DNA of 34,765 nt, taken from UBA1189 sp045612065. Lineage in GTDB: Bacteria > Bacteroidota > Bacteroidia > Bacteroidales > Bacteroidaceae. The notes below the pieces were generated by a model. That model saw only the letters and a list, made by a program, of their open reading frames with translations, ran no database searches and was not told the origin of the DNA. This document shows, in pieces, positions 6,259 through 13,356 of the stretch (position 1 is its first letter; every line of letters begins with the position of its first letter). The DNA lies in the NCBI GenBank assembly GCA_045612065.1, contig JAZKYH010000074.1:1-34765 (forward strand). The letters are read 5' to 3'. The translations under genes and the position numbers were made by a program.

Positions 6259-9159
6259 ATGAAAAGAATCCTCCTCCCCCTACTCCTGAGCTTCCCTATG
6301 CTCATGGTAGCCGAAGACCTTAATGTGAGCAGCCCCGATGGTAACCTCAAGGTGACCCTCTCGGACAACGATGGCAAGCTCTCGTATGCGGTCACCTACA
6401 AGGAACACAGCATCATCGAATCATCGCCTTTGGGCCTCATCGCCAACGTGGGCGACTACACCAAGGATGCCAAGCTGACCAAGCACGAGACCAACGGTAT
6501 TGATGAGCGCTACACGATTAACCGCACCAAAAAGTCCGATGTGCACTACGTTGCAAACCAGCTGACTGCCACCTATGAGTACCCTGGACACAGAGCCATG
6601 CAGGTAATATTCAACGTGAGCAACAACGACATCGCCTTTAAATACATCTTAAAACCTATTGGCGAAACCACCTGTGCGGTAGTCAACAGCGAAGCGACAG
6701 GCTTCGACTTCCCCGAGGGTACCACCACGTTCCTCACACCGCAGTCCGACCCCATGGTGGGCTGGAAGCGCTCGAAGCCGAGCTACGAAGAGGAGTATGT
6801 GGCCGATGAGCCTATGGGTACTCCATCAAAATATGGCCGCGGATACACCTTCCCCGGACTCTTCCACATCGGCGACTGCTGGGCACTCGTATCAGAGACT
6901 GGCGTGACGGGCGACTACTGCGGCTCACGCTTGAGCGAAGGTACAGCCGAAGGTCTCTACACCATCGCCTACCCCATGGAGGGTGAGAACAACGGCTTCG
7001 GTAGCACGGGCGCACAGATCGCTCTTCCCAGCGCGACACCTTGGCGCACCATCACCGTGGGCGACAACCTCAAGCCCATCGTGGAGACTACCATCCCCTT
7101 CGACGTGGTAAAGCCCCTCTACGAGCCCTCCATGGAGTATAAGTTTGGGCGTGGCTCATGGCACTGGATGATATGGGACGATGCTTCGTGCAACGTAGAT
7201 GATGTGAAGAAATTTATCGACCTCTCTGCTGCTATGGGCTGGGAATATACCCTCATCGATGGCTTGTGGGACAAGCAGATTGGCTATGACAAGATGGAAG
7301 AACTTATCCGCTATGCACAGGATAAGGGCGTGGAGCCTTTCCTTTGGTACAACTCCAATGGCGCGTGGAACGACGCGCCCCAAGGTCCCCATCACCGCAT
7401 GGCCAACCCCATTGCACGCAAGAAGGAGATGCAGTGGATGCAGAAGATGGGTGTGCGCGGCATCAAGGTGGACTTCTGGGCTGGCGACAAGCAAGAGACC
7501 ATGCGCCTCTATGAGCAGGTGCTCTCCGATGCCAACGACTACGGCATCATGTGCATCTTCCACGGCTGCACCCTGCCTCGTGGATGGGAGCGCATGTATC
7601 CCAACTACATCGGTAGTGAAGCTGTGCTCGCCTCGGAGAACCTCAAGTTCAACCAATACTGGGACGATAACGAGGCCTATAACGCATCGCTCCACCCCTT
7701 CATCCGCAATACGGTGGGCTGCATGGAGTTTGGCGGAACCATCCTCAACAAACGTCTCAACCGCACCAATGACGGCGGCACCACACGCCGCACAGGAGAT
7801 GCCTTCCAGCTTGCTACAGCGGTGCTCTTCCAGAACCCCGTGCAGATGTTCGGCATCACCCCTAACAACCTTAAGGACGCCCCTGCAGAAGCGATGGACT
7901 TCATGCGTGCTATTCCTACCACATGGGACGAGACGCGCTACATCGACGGTTACCCCGGCAAGTATGTCATCCTTGCTCGCCGCCATGGAGCCACTTGGTA
8001 TGTGGCAGCCATCAACAACACGGGCACCGACCTCAAGGTAGAGCTCGACCTCTCATTCCTCGCAGGCACATCGGCAACACTCCATGCCGACGGCAAGGAC
8101 CTTGCCTTCAGCAGCAAAGTGCTCCAGTTCAAGAAGAACAAGAAGACCAAGGTCACCATCCCTCACAATGGCGGATGCGTCATCGTGGAGCGCAAGGAGT
8201 GGAGCGGCAACCCCATCCTCCCCGGATTCCACGCCGACCCCGAAGTGCTGTACTCTGAGAAGACCGGTCGCTACTATATCTATACCACCACTGACGGACA
8301 GCCCGGTTGGGGTGGCTGGTACTACACCTGCTTCTCATCGGCCGACCTCGTGGACTGGCGCTATGAAGGTATCAACTTCGACGTGCGCAACCAGACCTCT
8401 TGGGCCAGCGGTAATGCTTGGGCACCTGCCATCATTGAGAAGAAGGTCAACTATGAGCACAAGTATTTCTTCTACTTCAGTGGCGACGCAGGCCGTCGCA
8501 AGGGGAAGGCCATCGGTGTAGCTGTAGCCGACAATCCCGAGGGTCCCTTCACTGATGCCATCGACAAGCCACTCGTTGACTATCTGCCCAAAGGTCAGCA
8601 CCATGGCCAGCAGATTGACGTGGATGTATTCACTGACCCCGACACTGGTATCAGCTACCTCTACTGGGGTAATGGATATATGGCCGGTGCCGAACTCAAC
8701 AATGACATGGTGAGCATCATAGAGGGTAGCGTGACACTGATGACTCCCGAAGGTGGCACACTCGAGGACTATGCTTTCCGCGAGGCTCCCTATGTGTTCA
8801 AGCGCAACGGGCTCTACTACTTCCTTTGGAGTGTAGATGATACCGGTTCGCCCAACTACCACGTAGCCTACGGCACATCGACCTCGCCCCTCGGCCCCAT
8901 CAAGGTAGCCGACGAGCCTGTCATCCTTATCCAACGTCCCGAGGCTGAGATCTATGGCCCTGCCCACAACAGCGTGCTGCAGATTCCCGGCAAGGATGAA
9001 TGGTACATCGTGTACCACCGCATCAACAAGAACTATATCGATTGGAGCAAGGGACCCGGATGGCACCGTGAGACCTGCATCGACAAGATGGAATTCTACC
9101 CCGACGGCCGCATCAAGCCCGTAGTACCTACACACCAAGGAGTAAAGCGACTGAAATAA
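6259..9159 (+). CDS. Secreted two-domain glycoside hydrolase, GH97 fused to GH43
   Basis: A 966-residue protein. The ATG at 6259 was chosen because it opens a clear signal peptide (MKRILLPLLLSFPMLMVA); the frame is open upstream to 6103, but that stretch holds the -7 element. Residues of about 22-640 are GH97: beta-sandwich, (beta/alpha)8 barrel starting near YKFGRGSWHWM (295), and a C-terminal beta domain. GIKVDFW places an Asp at 405, the nucleophile position of retaining GH97 enzymes (alpha-galactosidase and beta-L-arabinopyranosidase types), where inverting SusB-type members have Gly. Residues of about 650-960 are a GH43 five-blade propeller with its three acids: Asp660 (HADPE), Asp787 (QIDVDVF) and Glu842 (REAPYVF). 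Joint action on galactose- and arabinose-containing side chains is inferred. No SusC/SusD pair lies nearby. Confidence 0.9.
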   Translation: MKRILLPLLLSFPMLMVAEDLNVSSPDGNLKVTLSDNDGKLSYAVTYKEHSIIESSPLGLIANVGDYTKDAKLTKHETNGIDERYTINRTKKSDVHYVANQLTATYEYPGHRAMQVIFNVSNNDIAFKYILKPIGETTCAVVNSEATGFDFPEGTTTFLTPQSDPMVGWKRSKPSYEEEYVADEPMGTPSKYGRGYTFPGLFHIGDCWALVSETGVTGDYCGSRLSEGTAEGLYTIAYPMEGENNGFGSTGAQIALPSATPWRTITVGDNLKPIVETTIPFDVVKPLYEPSMEYKFGRGSWHWMIWDDASCNVDDVKKFIDLSAAMGWEYTLIDGLWDKQIGYDKMEELIRYAQDKGVEPFLWYNSNGAWNDAPQGPHHRMANPIARKKEMQWMQKMGVRGIKVDFWAGDKQETMRLYEQVLSDANDYGIMCIFHGCTLPRGWERMYPNYIGSEAVLASENLKFNQYWDDNEAYNASLHPFIRNTVGCMEFGGTILNKRLNRTNDGGTTRRTGDAFQLATAVLFQNPVQMFGITPNNLKDAPAEAMDFMRAIPTTWDETRYIDGYPGKYVILARRHGATWYVAAINNTGTDLKVELDLSFLAGTSATLHADGKDLAFSSKVLQFKKNKKTKVTIPHNGGCVIVERKEWSGNPILPGFHADPEVLYSEKTGRYYIYTTTDGQPGWGGWYYTCFSSADLVDWRYEGINFDVRNQTSWASGNAWAPAIIEKKVNYEHKYFFYFSGDAGRRKGKAIGVAVADNPEGPFTDAIDKPLVDYLPKGQHHGQQIDVDVFTDPDTGISYLYWGNGYMAGAELNNDMVSIIEGSVTLMTPEGGTLEDYAFREAPYVFKRNGLYYFLWSVDDTGSPNYHVAYGTSTSPLGPIKVADEPVILIQRPEAEIYGPAHNSVLQIPGKDEWYIVYHRINKNYIDWSKGPGWHRETCIDKMEFYPDGRIKPVVPTHQGVKRLK

Positions 9160-9181
9160 ACAAATATATAAGGGACAATAC

Positions 9182-9212
9182 TTTGAATATTACAAAATAA
9201 CGCATACCTTTG
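9182..9212 (+). promoter_or_regulatory. Promoter of the DUF805 gene
   Basis: TTTG (9182-9185), 19 bases, TACCTTTG (9205-9212): a full consensus match. The leader is about 21 bases to the ATG at 9238. Confidence 0.8.
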
Positions 9213-9237
9213 TAAAGATTTTTAACACTTACATACT

Positions 9238-9558
9238 ATGGGATTTTTAGAAGCAATTAAGGCATGCTTTGGTAAGTATGCGACTTTCAGTGGACGAGCT
9301 CGTCGTTCAGAGTATTGGTGGTTTGTACTCGCTAATGTTATCATCGGCTGTATTCCTTTCGTAAATTTCATCTGGGGATTGGCAGTGCTTATTCCAAGCC
9401 TTGCTGTCGGCGTTCGTCGCTTGCATGACACTGGCCGTAGCGGATGGTGGATGTTGTTGGCCGTAGTTCCTGTGGCAAACTTCCTGCTCATCTATTTCTA
9501 CGCTTGTGACAGCCAACCTGGAGCAAACCAATATGGTGAAAATCCTAAGGGACTTTAA
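9238..9558 (+). CDS. DUF805 family inner-membrane protein
   Basis: A 106-residue protein with the family's FSGRARRSEYWWFVL segment near 17-31, then about three membrane helices (VLANVIIGCIPFVNFIWGLAVLIPSLAVG and WMLLAVVPVANFLLIYFYAC). The conserved VRRLHDTGRSGWW sits on the loop between them. The C-terminal GANQYGENP matches the usual end of the family. Its function is unknown (E. coli YhaH/YhaI type). It has its own promoter and shares a strong bidirectional terminator with the convergent BI-1 gene. Confidence 0.9.
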   Translation: MGFLEAIKACFGKYATFSGRARRSEYWWFVLANVIIGCIPFVNFIWGLAVLIPSLAVGVRRLHDTGRSGWWMLLAVVPVANFLLIYFYACDSQPGANQYGENPKGL

Positions 9559-9576
9559 TTGAGTTTGTCTATCAAT

Positions 9577-9614
9577 AAGAGAGAGGGTGCTTCGTTTGAA
9601 GCACCCTCTCTCTT
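9577..9614. terminator. Strong bidirectional terminator between DUF805 and BI-1 genes
   Basis: A perfect 17-base-pair stem (9577-9593 with 9598-9614) with a GTTT loop lies between two convergent genes. Partial A/T flanks on both sides allow it to serve both strands. Confidence 0.85.
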
Positions 9615-9640
9615 TACCTTTTCAACAAGTTGCACTACAT

Positions 9641-10339
9641 TTATTTACGTTTACCGAAAGCTTTCAACAATTTCAAAAACAAATTGATAAAGTCAAGATA
9701 CAACATAAAGCTACCATAAAGAGCCAGCTTCAACGAACCTTCGTTTACCTCATCTCGTTCAGCCATCAGATTCTTTATTTTCTGTGTGTCATAGGCTGTA
9801 AGCAATACGAACACCGCAATACCAACGTATGTAGTTATCCATTCCACCCTTGTACTCTGCATGAAAAGATTTACCACCGAAGCGATAATGATACCCAACA
9901 ATCCCATTAGGAGATAGCGTCCCCAAGGAGATAGGTCTTTCTTCGTAAAGTAGCCAAACAGACTCATCGCTCCAAAAGTGCCTGCCGTGATGAAGAAAGT
10001 TGAAGCTATGGATTCTTGGGTATAGAGCAAAAATATGGGTGCCAACGATATTCCTGTCAGCAAGGCATACAGACCAAACAGTATACTTGCCGCATTGAAT
10101 GAGAGTTTATTAAATCGCGCCGTAAACACTACCGCCAACAACAACTCAACAAGAAGCAGACCCATAAACAGTCCCAAATGCTCAAACAAAAAGCTAAGTA
10201 TCGTCTGATTGTTTGATACATACATCGCAGCCACACCCGTTACCCCAAGAGCAAGAGCCATCCAAGCATACACATTCTTAAGCAATACGGCAAACGCCTC
10301 ATTGGTAATCTCACGTTTTGCAATCGTTTCCATTTCCAT
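9641..10339 (-). CDS. Bax inhibitor-1/YccA family membrane protein
   Basis: A 232-residue protein with seven hydrophobic segments, starting from ATG at 10339. An in-frame TTG lies 9 bases upstream at 10348 but is a weaker choice. The cytosolic N-terminus (MEMETIAKREITNEAFAVLL) is followed by NVYAWMALALGVTGVAAMYVS, typical of the bacterial BI-1 family. The protein ends in a basic FLKLLKAFGKRK tail. Members leak Ca2+ or protons, or act as membrane quality-control partners (YccA with FtsH); the substrate here is not deducible. No clear promoter box was found in the 70 bases upstream. Confidence 0.9.
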   Translation of the reverse strand: MEMETIAKREITNEAFAVLLKNVYAWMALALGVTGVAAMYVSNNQTILSFLFEHLGLFMGLLLVELLLAVVFTARFNKLSFNAASILFGLYALLTGISLAPIFLLYTQESIASTFFITAGTFGAMSLFGYFTKKDLSPWGRYLLMGLLGIIIASVVNLFMQSTRVEWITTYVGIAVFVLLTAYDTQKIKNLMAERDEVNEGSLKLALYGSFMLYLDFINLFLKLLKAFGKRK

Positions 10340-10409
10340 AATAATCAATTATTAAATTAATAAAAAACCTATCGTCTTTTATACAACACTATTTCCCGCT
10401 TATCCTTTC

Positions 10410-10505
10410 TTACACCATTGCACAGGTATTCATCACAAAGGTTCCTTCATAGCTATATCCATTTGCTTCGGTCAGTTTTCCCTTTTTCAGATGAACGGCT
10501 CCGTT
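10410..10505 (-). pseudogene. MORN-repeat-like coding remnant
   Basis: Directly past the TGA of the orphan gene (10506-10508) the same frame stays open for 31 codons to TAA at 10410-10412. It encodes GKLTEANGYSYEGTF, which resembles a MORN unit (xLTxANGxxYEGxF). There is no usable start codon of its own at the beginning. It may be the tail of a decayed gene, or a C-terminal repeat cut off from the orphan by a stop mutation. The resemblance rests on one repeat unit. Confidence 0.4.
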
Positions 10506-11315
10506 TCAGTCTAAGAGTCTTTCGATTTCCTCTATATCTGCTGAGCGATAATCCCGATTCCTTCTACACCTTTCTTTGTATCGTTCTATAAAGATTTTCA
10601 ATCCAGCATTCAACCCCAAATATATGGTGGCGAACAAGAGGAAAAATGTAATCACGTATCCTATTGGAATATCTGAGCCACGCATACGCATTGTATAATC
10701 AGGAAACAATCCAATCCAGTCAGACCAAAAAGGAGAGAACATAAAAGCAAAGTATACCACGAAGAGTGCTATCACCATAAAAATTGGAGCAATGGAGGCT
10801 CTGGTAGCCTTCCACCACATCGTACAATTTTTTCTATGAATGCATACCAATATTTTAATATACTCGGTAACTTCCTCATAGTTTACAGGTTGTATCATAG
10901 GATTCTCTGCTGTATCACATTGTATTGCGAACACTATATTAGCCTCAACGCCCTTACTCAACAGTCTCATCACCAACAGGTTTTCCTTATGGAGTATTAT
11001 TGAATACGTCCTACTAATGCTTTTCCCCATTTCGTCATAGGCAGTAAAGTCTATTATGGGAACTCCTATACTCCCGACGTCAGCAACTGTGGATGACCAT
11101 TTCCCTTTCCTCTTTGTCTCACCATTATCAATCAAGAGACATTGGGACTCCTGTAACTCAAAGTGACATTGATTTCCATTATCATCTATCACATAATATT
11201 TCCCTACGAGACGTTTCCAAGCATCAATGCCCAAGCATGTCATAGGATAGTTCGCCTCTACGATATGCTCATCTCTCAAGAAATCCCAGTGCGGGTAGTT
11301 ATAGGTATGCAGCAT
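10506..11315 (-). CDS. Hypothetical AT-rich protein with two C-terminal membrane helices
   Basis: A 269-residue protein not recognised as any family. The N-terminal ~165 residues are soluble and look beta-rich (MTCLGIDAWKRLVGKYYVIDDNG, then KGKWSSTVADVG...IDFTAYDEMGKSISR). Two membrane helices follow: IAPIFMVIALFVVYFAFMF (about 172-190) and PIGYVITFFLLFATIYLGL (about 213-231). The tail is strongly basic then acidic (ERYKERCRRNRDYRSADIEEIERLLD). Codon and base use are clearly more AT-rich than in neighbouring genes, which suggests recent acquisition. It has its own promoter, and a MORN-like remnant follows its stop in the same frame. Confidence 0.75.
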   Translation of the reverse strand: MLHTYNYPHWDFLRDEHIVEANYPMTCLGIDAWKRLVGKYYVIDDNGNQCHFELQESQCLLIDNGETKRKGKWSSTVADVGSIGVPIIDFTAYDEMGKSISRTYSIILHKENLLVMRLLSKGVEANIVFAIQCDTAENPMIQPVNYEEVTEYIKILVCIHRKNCTMWWKATRASIAPIFMVIALFVVYFAFMFSPFWSDWIGLFPDYTMRMRGSDIPIGYVITFFLLFATIYLGLNAGLKIFIERYKERCRRNRDYRSADIEEIERLLD

Positions 11316-11342
11316 TATATACTATTATCATTTTTCTGATTC

Positions 11343-11375
11343 ACAAATGTAGCATAATCACTAATACGAAACAAG
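11343..11375 (-). promoter_or_regulatory. Promoter of the AT-rich orphan gene
   Basis: Read on the minus strand, TACATTTG (11343-11350) is a -7 match with CTTG (11372-11375) 21 bases upstream as an imperfect -33. The predicted leader is about 22 bases. Confidence 0.55.
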
Positions 11376-11428
11376 AAGTAGATATACAAATTCGTACAAT
11401 CAATTTAACATTTCGTACTTGTGCGTAC
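11364..11428. promoter_or_regulatory. Cluster of TTCGTAC half-sites (possible operator)
   Basis: TTCGTAC occurs at 11391-11397 and 11412-11418, TGCGTAC at 11422-11428, and an inverted TTCGTAT at 11364-11370. Spacings of 21 and 10 bases put several on one face of the helix. The cluster starts over the -33 region of the orphan gene's promoter. The rest of the 338-base gap between the orphan and the U32 gene holds AT-rich sequence and the U32 promoter. Confidence 0.35.
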
Positions 11429-11617
11429 AAACTATAATCAGTCTTATGGTGTGAAGTCACTCGCACTCGCGATGAAATATCAAAGTAAACTCTAACTTTA
11501 TTGAATCTCTGGCACTAAAGTGGACTCCTTTATGAACCTAAAGGTACAGCCGTCGCAACCGATGCTAAAGCTCAATAAAAAAAATGCAAGCACTTTCTTT
11601 ATATTCGCTCGTTGAGA

Positions 11618-11648
11618 TTTGTATTTCGCTCGCTTATTCGTACCTTTG
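11618..11648 (+). promoter_or_regulatory. Promoter of the U32 peptidase gene (predicted leaderless)
   Basis: TTTG (11618-11621), 19 bases, TACCTTTG (11641-11648): a full consensus match. The ATG at 11654 begins 6 bases after the box, so transcription should start at or one base before the start codon. Confidence 0.8.
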
Positions 11649-11653
11649 TCCCT

Positions 11654-12934
11654 ATGAATCGGAAAGACTTTGAAATAATGGCGCCTGTAGGCTCACGTGA
11701 GTCTCTGACTGCGGCTATACAGGCTGGAGCTGATAGCATCTACTTCGGTATCGAGAACCTCAACATGCGTGCTCGCTCGGCCAACACGTTCACCATTGAC
11801 GACCTGCGCGAGATCGCCGCGACATGCGATGAACATGATGTGAAGAGCTACCTCACCGTCAACACCATCATCTATGATGAGGATATTGCATTGATGCGCA
11901 CCATCGTAGATGCGGCTCATGAAGCCGGAATCTCGGCCGTAATCGCTGCCGATGTGGCGGTGCTCGAATATTGTAACCGCATAGGCCAGGAGGTACACCT
12001 CTCCACACAGCTCAACATCAGCAATGCCGAGGCACTCAAATTCTATGCCCGCTTTGCCGATGTGGTGGTGCTTGCCCGTGAACTCAACCTGAAGCAAGTG
12101 GCTGCCATCTACAAGACCATACAGGAGGAGCAGATATGCGGTCCTAAAGGCGAACTCATCCGCATCGAGATGTTCTGCCACGGAGCACTTTGCATGGCCG
12201 TTTCAGGCAAGTGTTATCTCAGTCTGCACGAACTGGGTGCATCGGCCAATCGTGGCGCCTGCATGCAGGTATGCCGCCGAGGCTATAACGTAAAAAGAGA
12301 CGAAGAGCCCACCTACCTCCTCAACGATAAGGAGAGCACCATAGAACTGGAGGTGGACAACAAATATGTCATGTCGCCCAAGGACCTCAAGACCATCCGT
12401 TTCATGGACGAAATGATGGAAGCTGGTGTACGCGTATTCAAAATTGAAGGTCGTGCTCGCGGACCCGAATATGTGAAGACCGTAGTGGAGTGCTACAGCG
12501 AGGCCATCGACAGCTACCTCAACGGCACGCTCACCGAAGAGAAGAAGGACGAGTGGGACGAACGCCTACGCACCGTCTTCAACCGTGGCTTCTGGAATGG
12601 CTACTACTTGGGACAACGCTTGGGCGAGTGGACCCGCCACTATGGTTCCAATGCCACTGAGCGTAAGATTTATGCCGGAAAGGGTATCCGCTACTTTTCA
12701 AACATCGGTGTAGCCGAATTCCTCGTCGAAGCGGCAGAGTTGCACGTAGGCGACAAGCTCCTCATCACAGGCCATACCACGGGAGCCATGTATGTGACGC
12801 TTGACGAAGCACGAGTAAACCTCAAGCCTGTCGACACAGTAAAGAAAGGTGCGCACGTGTCGTTCAAGGTGCCCGACCGCATACGTCCCAACGACAAGTT
12901 ATACATCATGCGCCCCACAGGCATCGAAGAATAA
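11654..12934 (+). CDS. U32 family peptidase (TrhP/YegQ-like RNA hydroxylation protein)
   Basis: A 426-residue protein with the U32 signature EMFCHGALCMAVSGKCYLS near 172-190 and further cysteines in GACMQVC, the set that holds a [4Fe-4S] cluster in this family. The N-terminus (EIMAPVGSRESLTAAIQAGADSIYFG) opens the TIM-like barrel. The conserved KDLKTIRFMDEMMEAGV...FKIEGRARGPEYV follows at about 235-275. Members of this size in other bacteria (TrhP/YegQ) support prephenate-dependent hydroxylation of tRNA uridine-34, while RlhA acts on 23S rRNA; which applies here is not decided by sequence alone. The mutarotase gene follows after 22 bases. The start is set by the promoter and by the conserved N-terminus. 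Confidence 0.88.
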   Translation: MNRKDFEIMAPVGSRESLTAAIQAGADSIYFGIENLNMRARSANTFTIDDLREIAATCDEHDVKSYLTVNTIIYDEDIALMRTIVDAAHEAGISAVIAADVAVLEYCNRIGQEVHLSTQLNISNAEALKFYARFADVVVLARELNLKQVAAIYKTIQEEQICGPKGELIRIEMFCHGALCMAVSGKCYLSLHELGASANRGACMQVCRRGYNVKRDEEPTYLLNDKESTIELEVDNKYVMSPKDLKTIRFMDEMMEAGVRVFKIEGRARGPEYVKTVVECYSEAIDSYLNGTLTEEKKDEWDERLRTVFNRGFWNGYYLGQRLGEWTRHYGSNATERKIYAGKGIRYFSNIGVAEFLVEAAELHVGDKLLITGHTTGAMYVTLDEARVNLKPVDTVKKGAHVSFKVPDRIRPNDKLYIMRPTGIEE

Positions 12935-12956
12935 GAATTATATCTCCTCATAACAT

Positions 12957-13334
12957 ATGACAATAGGATATCCCACCCAACCGCATTCTGTACCCGTAAA
13001 GCGTTACTGCCGTACAATGGATTTGAAGGCCGATGATACCCTCATCAGAGAGTACATCCGCCGCCACAGCGAAGGAGAAGTATGGACCGAGATTCTTGCC
13101 GGCATACGCGAAGTAGGCATCCTGGAAATGGAGATATACCTACTCGGCAACCGCTTGTTCATGATTGTAGAGACTCCTGTCGACTTCGACTGGGATTCTG
13201 CCATGGCACGCCTTGCCACCCTTCCCCGCCAACAGGAGTGGGAAGACTACATGTCCCTCTTCCAAGATTGTCACGCAGGCGACACCGCCACCGACAAATG
13301 GCAGATGATGGAGCGCATATTCCACCTCTATTAA
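12957..13334 (+). CDS. rhaM: L-rhamnose mutarotase family protein
   Basis: A 125-residue small ferredoxin-like-fold protein. It shows KRYCRTMDLKADDTLIREYIRRH, GIREVGILEMEIYLLGNRLFMIVE and PRQQEWEDYMSLFQ, the hallmarks of the RhaM/DUF718 family, which interconverts alpha and beta anomers of L-rhamnose or related 6-deoxysugars. A Met lies at 13018, but starting there would drop the conserved KRYC, so the ATG at 12957 is preferred. No other rhamnose or fucose gene is nearby; it follows the U32 gene by 22 bases and is probably co-transcribed. It converges on recN without a visible terminator. Confidence 0.82.
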   Translation: MTIGYPTQPHSVPVKRYCRTMDLKADDTLIREYIRRHSEGEVWTEILAGIREVGILEMEIYLLGNRLFMIVETPVDFDWDSAMARLATLPRQQEWEDYMSLFQDCHAGDTATDKWQMMERIFHLY

Positions 13335-13356
13335 TAATACAGACTCAAAAGAGACC

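Noticed and set aside
7156..7986. 276-codon open frame on the minus strand, and another at 8335-9138
   Set aside because: Both are shadows of the GH97-GH43 gene.
12935..13356. Terminator between the mutarotase and recN genes
   Set aside because: The 22-base gap at 13335-13356 has no stem or T-run, so convergent transcripts probably overlap or end by another route.
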